Assembly: GCF_036237315.1 (NCBI RefSeq)
Contig: NZ_CP108356.1
Span: forward strand, 7,383,501 to 7,447,500
DNA length: 64,000 bases
Source: Streptomyces sp. NBC_01351
Lineage (GTDB): Bacteria; Actinomycetota; Actinomycetes; Streptomycetales; Streptomycetaceae
Direction of reading: 5' to 3'
The notes under the pieces were generated by a model. It had not been told where the DNA came from. It did not search any database and saw only the letters and a program-made list of their open reading frames with translations. Made by a program: the position numbers and the translations under genes. Below, in pieces: positions 58,577 through 64,000 of this stretch. Numbering within the stretch: position 1 is the stretch's first letter; the number at the start of each line of letters is the position of its first letter.

Positions 58577-58670
58577 GACGGTGTACCCCCCACGGGAACG
58601 TACGACATTGTGAATGGTGCCAACGGGCGGGCGCAGGCACCGCCGACGCAGACCCTACGGCAGAGGTACG

Positions 58671-60611
58671 TCAGAGGCGTACGAGAGTGACCTCGGTGGC
58701 CTTCACGCTGGTCCACACCTCGGCGCCGTCGACGATGCCCAGCTCCGCGGCGGCCTCCGGCGTGATCTCCGCGACCAGGTCGGGGGCCCCGTTCGAGGAG
58801 ACCAGCACGCGCAGCCGGCTGCCGACCGCGGTGATCTCCCGTACGGTGCCCGGCCAGACGTTGCGGGGGCTGCCGCTCGGCTGCTTCCGGTGGACCGAGA
58901 CCGCCTCCGGGGCGATGATCGCGAGTGCCCGCGCCCCTTCCGGAAGCCGCTCGGCGACGACCAGTCGCCCGCCCGCCGCGAGGGCCAGCCCGTCGGCCGA
59001 GGCCGTGCCGGGCCAGGCGTTGCGGCCCAGCATGCGGGCCACCCACGGGGAGCGCGGGTGCCGGGTCACCTCGGCGGGAGCCGCGTCCTGCAGGGCGCGT
59101 CCGTCGGCGAGTACGAGGACCCGGTCGGCCAGGGACACCGCCTCGACGGGATCGTGCGTGACGATGAGGCAGACCCCGCCGAAGCCGGCCAGGTGCCTGC
59201 GCAGGGTGTGCCGCACGTGCGCCCGCGTCGTCTGGTCGAGGGCGGCCAGCGGTTCGTCGAGCAGCAGCAGCCGGGGCCGGGCGGCCAGGGCGCGGGCCAG
59301 TGCCACCCGCTGGGCCTGGCCGCCGGACAACTGGGCGGGCCTGCGCCGGGAGAGGTGGCCGACGCCGAGCCGGTCCAGCCAGGCCTGCGCCTCGCGGCGG
59401 GCCTCGGTGCGGGTCACGCCGTGGGCGCGCAGCCCGTAGGCGGTGTTGGCGAGGGCGTTCAGGTGCGGGAACAGGGCGCCGTCCTGCGGGACCCAGGCCA
59501 CCTGCCGCTTGTGCGGGGGGAGCGCGCTGACGTCGGTGTCGCCGAGCCGCAGGTCGGCGTGGGCGCGGGGGGTGAGGCCGAGCAGGGCGCGCAGCAGGGT
59601 GGTCTTGCCGGCGCCGTTCTCGCCGACGACGGCGATGGTGGTGCCGGGCTCGGCGTCGAGGGTGAGCTCGTTGAAACCGGTGACGGTGGCGTGCAGCGGC
59701 CAGTGGCCGTCGGACGGGACAGCGGCCGGTTCCGCCTCCGGCGCCTCGGCCGGCATCGAGCCCGCTGCCGGGGCGGGCGGCTCGTCGACCACCACCGGCG
59801 GCTCCGAGGCCGTGCTCGGAGTGCCCGTCCAGCGGCCTCGCAGGGCGACGAGCACGGCCATGGCGATGACGAGGAGCAGCAGCGAGACGGAGGTGGCGGC
59901 CTCGGGATGGTCCTGGAGCAGCAGGTAGACCTGGAGCGGCAGGGTCTGCGTGGTGCCGGGCAGGTTCCCGGCGAAGGTGATGGTCGCGCCGAACTCGCCG
60001 AGCGCCCGCGCCCACGTGAGGGCGGCGCCCGCGATCAGGCCGGGGGCCACCATCGGCAGGGTCACGGTGAAGAACACGCGGACCGGCGAAGCGCCGAGGG
60101 AGGCGGCGGTCTCCTCGTAACTCTGCTTGAGACCGCCGAGCGCGCCCTCCAGGCTGATCACCAGGAACGGCATCGCGACGAAGGTGGCCGCGACCACCGC
60201 GCCCGAGGTGTGGAAGGGCAGGGTGATCCCGAAGGTGTCCTCCAGCCAGGGGCCCATCACCCCGCGCCGGCCGAAGCCGAGCAGCAGGGCCACACCGCCG
60301 ACGGTCGGCGGCAGCACCATCGGGAGCAGGACCAGCGAGCGGACCAGGGCCTTGCCCTTGAACTCCACGCGGGCCAGCAGCCAGGCCAGCGGCACGCCGA
60401 GCAGCAGCGAGAACCCGAGGGCCCAGAACGACACCACCAGCGACAGCCGCAGGGCCTCGACCACGCCGGGGCTGGAGAGGTGGGCGCCGAGCTCGCCCCA
60501 CTGCGTGCGGGTGAGGATGCCGATCAGCGGCAGCAGCAGGAACGCGATGGCGAGCATCGCGGGCAGCGCCAGGGCCACGGGGGGCCGGGTGCGGGTACGG
60601 AGTCTGCTCAT
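58671..60611 (-). CDS. modBC: fused molybdate ABC transporter permease and ATPase (ModB-ModC)
   Basis: 646 residues from ATG 60611. The N-terminal ~250 residues are a ModB permease: five to six helices with the EAA loop ETAASLGASPVRVFFTVTLP and GEFGATITFAGNLPGTTQTL, a motif typical of molybdate/tungstate permeases. After a Pro/Ala-rich linker (~275-315) the ModC ATPase follows: VVGENGAGKTTLLRALLG, LSGGQAQRVALARALAARPR, LLLLDEPLAALDQTTRAHV and VTHDPVEAV. A TOBE domain (TVREITAVGSRLRVLVSSNG) ends the protein (~575-645). No stop or shift separates the two. Works with ModA upstream on the strand. Confidence 0.95.
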   Translation of the reverse strand: MSRLRTRTRPPVALALPAMLAIAFLLLPLIGILTRTQWGELGAHLSSPGVVEALRLSLVVSFWALGFSLLLGVPLAWLLARVEFKGKALVRSLVLLPMVLPPTVGGVALLLGFGRRGVMGPWLEDTFGITLPFHTSGAVVAATFVAMPFLVISLEGALGGLKQSYEETAASLGASPVRVFFTVTLPMVAPGLIAGAALTWARALGEFGATITFAGNLPGTTQTLPLQVYLLLQDHPEAATSVSLLLLVIAMAVLVALRGRWTGTPSTASEPPVVVDEPPAPAAGSMPAEAPEAEPAAVPSDGHWPLHATVTGFNELTLDAEPGTTIAVVGENGAGKTTLLRALLGLTPRAHADLRLGDTDVSALPPHKRQVAWVPQDGALFPHLNALANTAYGLRAHGVTRTEARREAQAWLDRLGVGHLSRRRPAQLSGGQAQRVALARALAARPRLLLLDEPLAALDQTTRAHVRHTLRRHLAGFGGVCLIVTHDPVEAVSLADRVLVLADGRALQDAAPAEVTRHPRSPWVARMLGRNAWPGTASADGLALAAGGRLVVAERLPEGARALAIIAPEAVSVHRKQPSGSPRNVWPGTVREITAVGSRLRVLVSSNGAPDLVAEITPEAAAELGIVDGAEVWTSVKATEVTLVRL

Positions 60612-60722
60612 CAGGGTTCCTGGCTGGGGCGGGCGGCGGCCGGCGGCTGCCGTGGGAAGCGTACGCGGCGACCCGCGCGGGCGGCCTTCGTACGGCCGGG
60701 AGGTCCGGGCACGCGGCCGGGA

Positions 60723-60791
60723 GCGCCGCGCACGCCGAGAGGGACTGCCCGTCCCCCCGGACCGGACAGTCCCTCTCGGCAGCCGCGGCGC
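60723..60791. terminator. strong hairpin between modA and modBC
   Basis: GCCGAGAGGGACTG (60734-60747) and CAGTCCCTCTCGGC (60767-60780) are perfect 14-base complements around a 19-base loop; GCGCCGCG (60723-60730) and CGCGGCGC (60784-60791) extend the stem. It lies after modA and before modBC, so it may lower downstream expression relative to modA, or protect the modA mRNA end. Confidence 0.75.
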
Positions 60792-60801
60792 GCGGCTCCG
60801 G

Positions 60802-61611
60802 CTACGGCTTCTGGAAGCCCGCGTCCTGGAGGATCTTCTGCGCCTCGGGGGTGCTCAGCCAGGCCACGAACGCGGCGGCGGCCTCGGCGTTCTTGGACCC
60901 CTTCAGCGTGGCGACCGGGTAGGAGGCGACCACGTTCTGCTCGTCCGGAATGTCCACGGCGACGACCTTGTCGCCGGACTTGGCGGAGTCGGTCTTGTAG
61001 ACGAGACCCGCGTCGGCCTCGCCCAGCTCGACCTTGCTCAGCACGGCACGGACGTTCGGCTCCTGGGAAACCGGCTTCACCTCGATCTTCTGGGCGTCGA
61101 GGATCTGCTTGCTGTACTTGCCGACCGGGACCTCGGGCGCGGCGAGCACGACCTTGATCTTGGTGTCGGCCAGGTCCTTGAGCGCGCCGATCTTGAACGG
61201 GTTGTCCTTGCCCGCGACGATGACCAGGCGGTTCTTGGCGATGATGGTGGAATCGCCGGTCTCGGCCTTGAGGCCGTCCATGGTCTTGGTGTCGGCGGTC
61301 GCCAGCGCGTCGGCCGGGGCGCCCTGCTTGACCTGGGCGGCGAGCTCCTGCGAACCGGCGAAGGAGAAGGTGATCTTCGTGCCCGGGTTGGCCTTCTCGT
61401 ACGCGGCGCCGGCCGCCTTGAAGACGTCGGTGAGGGAGGAGGCTGCGAGAACGGTGAGGTTCGCGGCCTTGGGCGCGGCGGAGGCGCCGGCGCCGGACGC
61501 GCTCTTCTTCCCGTCGGCGCTGTTGCCGCAGGCGGCCAGCGGGACGAGCAGGGCGGCGGTCAGCGCGGCGGAGGCGGCACGACGGCGGGCGGGGGTGGAG
61601 ATCGGGGACAT
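60802..61611 (-). CDS. modA: molybdate-binding lipoprotein
   Basis: 269 residues from ATG 61611. A lipobox is plain: AALLVPLAACGNSADG (Cys28). The mature part fits ModA: NLTVLAASSLTDVFKAAGAA then YEKANPGTKITFSFAGSQEL, QGAPADALATADTKTMDGLK, NVRAVLSKVELGEADAGLVY and a C-terminal WLSTPEAQKILQDAGF. Ser in ASSL and SFAGS contact molybdate in family structures. It is anchored outside and delivers molybdate (or tungstate) to ModBC. Lies downstream of the HTH-TOBE gene by about 20 bases, so likely in one transcript. Confidence 0.96.
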   Translation of the reverse strand: MSPISTPARRRAASAALTAALLVPLAACGNSADGKKSASGAGASAAPKAANLTVLAASSLTDVFKAAGAAYEKANPGTKITFSFAGSQELAAQVKQGAPADALATADTKTMDGLKAETGDSTIIAKNRLVIVAGKDNPFKIGALKDLADTKIKVVLAAPEVPVGKYSKQILDAQKIEVKPVSQEPNVRAVLSKVELGEADAGLVYKTDSAKSGDKVVAVDIPDEQNVVASYPVATLKGSKNAEAAAAFVAWLSTPEAQKILQDAGFQKP

Positions 61612-61632
61612 GAGCGGTTGCTCCTCGGTCGG

Positions 61633-62028
61633 TCAGATGCGGTCGATGTGCACGCTGGTGGACTTCACGCGGGCGGTAGCCCGCATTCCGACCTCCAGCC
61701 CCAGCTCCTCCACGGCCTCACGGGTGAGGAGGGAGACCAGACGGTGGGGACCCGCCTGGATCTCGACCTGGGCGGCCACGTCGCCGAGCCGGACGGCCGT
61801 GACGATGCCGGGAAAGGCGTTGCGTGCCGAGGTGTACGGCTCCTCGTCCTCGACGTGGGCACCCTGGCCCACTTCGATGGAGAAGGCGGCCAGGTCGCGG
61901 CCGTTGATCAGTCGACGGCCGGTCTCGTCGCGATGGGTCGTGACCCGGCCGGCGTCGGCCCAGCGGCGCGCGGTGTCCGGGCTGACGCCCAGCAGGCGTG
62001 CCGCCTGTCCGATGGTGTAGGACTGCAT
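61633..62028 (-). CDS. HTH-TOBE protein, likely molybdate-sensing regulator
   Basis: 131 residues from ATG 62028. The N-terminal part is a MerR/excisionase-type HTH (YTIGQAARLLGVSPDTARRW, residues 3-22, then ADAGRVTTHRDETGRRLING). The C-terminal TOBE domain (about 65-130) has RNAFPGIVTAVRLGDVAAQV, EIQAGPHRLVSLLTREAVEE and VKSTSVHIDRI; it binds molybdate in Mop/ModE proteins. The architecture differs from classic ModE (winged HTH plus two TOBE) and is common in actinobacteria upstream of mod genes. I infer repression of the mod operon when molybdate is plentiful. Confidence 0.88.
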   Translation of the reverse strand: MQSYTIGQAARLLGVSPDTARRWADAGRVTTHRDETGRRLINGRDLAAFSIEVGQGAHVEDEEPYTSARNAFPGIVTAVRLGDVAAQVEIQAGPHRLVSLLTREAVEELGLEVGMRATARVKSTSVHIDRI

Positions 62029-62059
62029 GTGCGACAAGGTAGGGGCATGTGGCGCGCAT

Positions 62060-62097
62060 TTGCAATCCAGCCAGGATGAAATGCCTGGTAGCTGCAA
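62060..62097. promoter_or_regulatory. candidate operator of the mod operon
   Basis: TTGCA (62060-62064) and TGCAA (62093-62097) flank an inner pair CCAGG and CCTGG around ATGAAATG. This two-level symmetrical pattern lies 32 bases upstream of the HTH-TOBE start in an AT-richer gap that also serves the divergent S4 gene. A candidate for autoregulation; the spacing is irregular, so confidence is low. Confidence 0.35.
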
Positions 62098-62162
62098 TCC
62101 CTCTTGTCGCATCCGCCAAAAGTCGTTCCGCCCCGACCCGTCCGCCTCGCTAGAGTCGGGGC

Positions 62163-62555
62163 ATGGCTGAAGAGGTATCGCGAACCGACACGGGCACAGT
62201 GCGGGTCGACGCGTGGATCTGGTCCGTGCGCCTGACGAAGACCCGCTCGATCGCGGCGACCGCCTGCAGGGCGGGCCACGTGAAGGTCAACGGGGAGCGC
62301 GCCAAGCCGGCGCAGTCGGTGCGCGCGGGTGACGAGGTGCGGCTCTACCACGCGGGGCGGGAGCGGATCGTGGTGGTCCGGCGGCCCGTGTCCAAGCGGG
62401 TCGGCCCGCCCGTCGCGGCGGAGTGCTTCATCGACAACAGCCCGCCGCCGCCGACCCCGGTCGAGGCCGCGGTGGTGGGCATCCGCGACCGTGGCGCGGG
62501 CCGCCCGACGAAGCGCGAACGCCGCGAGATCGAATCCCTGCGCGGCAGGCCTTAG
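62163..62555 (+). CDS. S4-domain RNA-binding protein (Hsp15/HslR-like)
   Basis: 130 residues from ATG 62163. The S4 motif is VRVDAWIWSVRLTKTRSIAA then TACRAGHVKVNGERAKPAQS and VRAGDEVRLYHAGRERIVVV, residues ~14-73, which matches the short HslR (Hsp15) family. HslR binds stalled 50S subunits carrying a nascent chain and helps recycle them. The tail (GRPTKRERREIESLRG) is basic and probably binds rRNA. Divergent from the mod operon. Confidence 0.93.
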   Translation: MAEEVSRTDTGTVRVDAWIWSVRLTKTRSIAATACRAGHVKVNGERAKPAQSVRAGDEVRLYHAGRERIVVVRRPVSKRVGPPVAAECFIDNSPPPPTPVEAAVVGIRDRGAGRPTKRERREIESLRGRP

Positions 62556-62586
62556 GCGGCTCCGGCCTCGCCCCGACAGCCTGCCC

Positions 62587-62874
62587 CTACGGGGACGAGC
62601 GCTCCGACATCATCTGTTCGACCCCGTCCAGCTCCCAGGTGCACCGGGGGCCGGTCGGGACGAGGTGCGGCTGGCGCACCATGATCCGGAAGGGGTGCGC
62701 CGGTTCCTCGGGGAGGACGCCCTCCAGCACCGTGGTCCCCGGTTCGTGCTCCTTGCGGTAGGCGATGACCTTGCCGTCGACGAGGAGCTCGATCTCGCCC
62801 GTCCTGCCGGGACCGACGTTCACGGTGATGGAGTGGTCCCCGTGGTCCACGTGGAAGTGGTGGCTGCGGTACAT
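62587..62874 (-). CDS. small conserved hypothetical protein
   Basis: 95 residues from ATG 62874, GGAGGTG about 6 bases upstream; a GTG four codons earlier is unlikely. The sequence (YRSHHFHVDHGDHSITVNVG, IELLVDGKVIAYRKEHEPGT, HPFRIMVRQPHLVPTGPRCT) predicts a compact beta-rich cytoplasmic domain with a His-rich first strand that might bind metal. No family recognised. Convergent with the S4 gene, 31 bases between stops. Confidence 0.75.
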   Translation of the reverse strand: MYRSHHFHVDHGDHSITVNVGPGRTGEIELLVDGKVIAYRKEHEPGTTVLEGVLPEEPAHPFRIMVRQPHLVPTGPRCTWELDGVEQMMSERSSP

Positions 62875-63009
62875 GGGCACCTCCACGGGGTCGCGACAGC
62901 CTCGGAGACGCGGTGGCCGCCGTGCATCACTCGGCTCCCACCATTGTGGGCTCGTACGGCGTACCCGCGCGCGGGGGCGTCAAACGGAGGAGCCGTCCCG
63001 CTCCGGCGG

Positions 63010-63639
63010 TCAGCCGGCGCTGCGCGGGAAGAACCGGACGGGAACGTCCGCCGTGTACGCGTTCTCGCCGGCGGGCAGGCAGTTGTCCTCGCGGACGGTG
63101 CCCAGCCCGTCGCAGTGTTCCGCGCTGAGCCGCAGGAACACGGTCGACGTGTGCGGGCCGACGCTCAGGGGGTGCAGCACGTCCGAGGCGAACATCGCGT
63201 AGATGACCCCGTCCTGTTCTTGGAGCAGGCGGATGGTCTCCGGGCCGAAGGAATAGGTCCGCTCGCGGCGCGTGCCGATGTCGTTGACGATCCGGCCGCC
63301 CAGGAACTTCGAGCGGAAGTCGTCCATCGGGTTCTGCTCCGAGGTGTAGCCGGGCGGGTACACGGCACCCGCGGAGCCGGTCGCCGTGCCCCAGCTCGGA
63401 AACGAACGCACCCATCGCTCGCCGGCGAAGGCCTCGCGGCAGGCGGGCGGGCCGATGATGCGCTCCCGGATGCCCAGGGCCGTGTTGAGGTTGGTGCCGT
63501 CGGGAGCCAGACAGTTGTGGTCCCGCGGCGGAACCACCCGCGCCTGCGTCTGCGCCTGCGCGGTGGCGCCACCCGCCGCGGCGAGCATCGCTGCCAGGAC
63601 CGCGGACACCACGGCCGAGCGGATCCGAGTGGATCTCAT
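63010..63639 (-). CDS. secreted hypothetical protein
   Basis: 209 residues from ATG 63639, AAAGG about 10 bases upstream. A signal peptide is clear (IRSAVVSAVLAAMLAAAGGA then TAQAQTQA, cleavage near 29). The mature region has four Cys (DHNCLAPDG, PPACREAF, AEHCDGLG, DNCLPAG) likely in two disulfides, and a body with VIYAMFASDVLHPLSVGPHT. No family recognised; the pattern suggests a small secreted domain with immunoglobulin- or jelly-roll-like strands. Downstream by 135 bases is the small gene at 62587. Confidence 0.78.
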   Translation of the reverse strand: MRSTRIRSAVVSAVLAAMLAAAGGATAQAQTQARVVPPRDHNCLAPDGTNLNTALGIRERIIGPPACREAFAGERWVRSFPSWGTATGSAGAVYPPGYTSEQNPMDDFRSKFLGGRIVNDIGTRRERTYSFGPETIRLLQEQDGVIYAMFASDVLHPLSVGPHTSTVFLRLSAEHCDGLGTVREDNCLPAGENAYTADVPVRFFPRSAG

Positions 63640-63796
63640 GGGCTGCAACCTTTCGGGTCTTCGTCGAAGGCCGCACCCGCCGCTCTTCCCGGCACCCGCG
63701 GCCCCGTTCACGAGCCGAGCATGACCCGGGGGCCCGGGGAGTCCGCCGCCGGACACACCCGCCGTCCGCCACGTGGCCGCACGACGGCCGCCGCAC

Positions 63797-64000
63797 TCAC
63801 CCGGGCGGCGTGACCAGGCCGAACTCGTAAGCGAGGATCACCAGGTGCACGCGGTCGCGGGCGTCGAGCTTCGTGAACAGCCGGGCCACGTGCGCCTTGG
63901 CGGTGGCCACGCTGATGCAGAGTTCCCCGGCGATCTCCGTGTTGGACAGCCCGCGGCCCACCAGGGTCAGCACCTCGCGCTCCCGGTCCGTGATTCCGCC
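63797..64000 (-). CDS. LuxR-family (NarL-type) response regulator, 3' end
   Basis: The last 67 codons before the stop at 63797-63799 are visible; the 5' part lies beyond the right edge. The visible part is a GerE/LuxR HTH: ITDREREVLTLVGRGLSNTE then IAGELCISVATAKAHVARLF and TKLDARDRVHLVILAYEFGL. This is the DNA-binding end of NarL-type response regulators, so a receiver domain and a histidine kinase gene are expected outside the window. Confidence 0.93.
   Translation of the reverse strand, partial: GGITDREREVLTLVGRGLSNTEIAGELCISVATAKAHVARLFTKLDARDRVHLVILAYEFGLVTPPG

Noticed and set aside
1-64000. tRNA, rRNA, CRISPR array, insertion sequence or prophage
   Set aside because: Looked for TPsiC-loop-like GGTTCGAATCC patterns, regularly spaced repeats, transposase or integrase motifs and phage structural genes; none found by reading.

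Overview
The window looks like a piece of a Streptomyces chromosome (or a close relative). It is very GC-rich, codons end almost always in G or C, GTG starts are common (TTG occurs), and many genes are typical of the genus: a DUF6643-like Pro/Gln-rich protein, a DUF6191-like protein, DUF6777-like and DUF4328 proteins, a streptophobe-type membrane protein, an Rv1733c-type protein, an HpnB-type glycosyltransferase and several Ser/Thr kinases and phosphatases. Family names are given from memory of the families; no search was run. No tRNA, rRNA, insertion sequence, CRISPR array, integrase or large biosynthetic cluster was seen.

Layout. 1-6100: a seven-repeat WD40 protein (cut by the window edge), a LacI-type repressor divergent from a P-loop/NUDIX fusion, a metallo-beta-lactamase-fold enzyme and an M20 dipeptidase. 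6279-14629: geranylgeranyl-reductase-like flavoprotein, a 575-base repeat-filled gap, a deazaflavin-type reductase divergent from a TetR regulator with three matching operator-like palindromes between them, a secreted spherulin-4 protein, a mycothiol-dependent enzyme, AlkB-like dioxygenase, ROK protein, a broken ORF and an anti-sigma-type ATPase. 14831-24831: cysteine desulfhydrase-type PLP enzyme, membrane proteins, a membrane lipase-like protein overlapping a beta-helix/AAA fusion, Rv1733c-type protein, MOSC protein, DUF6643-like protein. 25090-33498: HpnB-type glycosyltransferase, nucleotidyltransferase, a 249-base palindromic repeat, Asp/Glu racemase, ABC-F protein with a palindrome at its presumed transcription start, ADP-ribosylglycohydrolase translationally coupled to TetR, FAD monooxygenase. 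33542-40234: apolipoprotein N-acyltransferase, NUDIX, trypsin-like protease, GT39-like membrane glycosyltransferase, GNAT-AAA fusion, DUF6191-like protein.

40212-45486 (minus): membrane Ser/Thr kinase coupled to a second protein with a similar extracytoplasmic domain, then a Tm-1-like protein, NUDIX and a zinc-type CDF transporter. 45668-49700 (plus): a tight three-gene operon of FHA-ABC exporter, SH3-like protein and Ser/Thr kinase, resembling the mycobacterial Rv1747/PknF pairing. 49928-58576: streptophobe-type, DUF6777-like, NlpC/P60 hydrolase, SPFH protein, PAS/GAF/SpoIIE/HATPase phosphatase and DUF4328 protein. 58671-62028 is a molybdate locus (HTH-TOBE protein, ModA, ModB-ModC fusion); after it come an S4 RNA-binding protein, two small proteins and the end of a LuxR-type regulator.

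The most notable non-coding feature is a family of long palindromes in gene gaps: two near-identical 155-base copies (49766-49920, 57538-57692), each in a convergent gap, and a diverged double copy (27301-27549). A base pair in the stem changes on both sides between copies, which argues for a conserved hairpin. Regulatory themes are also clear: several divergent TetR/LacI pairs with palindromic operators, and signalling genes (three kinase/phosphatase loci) concentrated between 40 and 58 kb.
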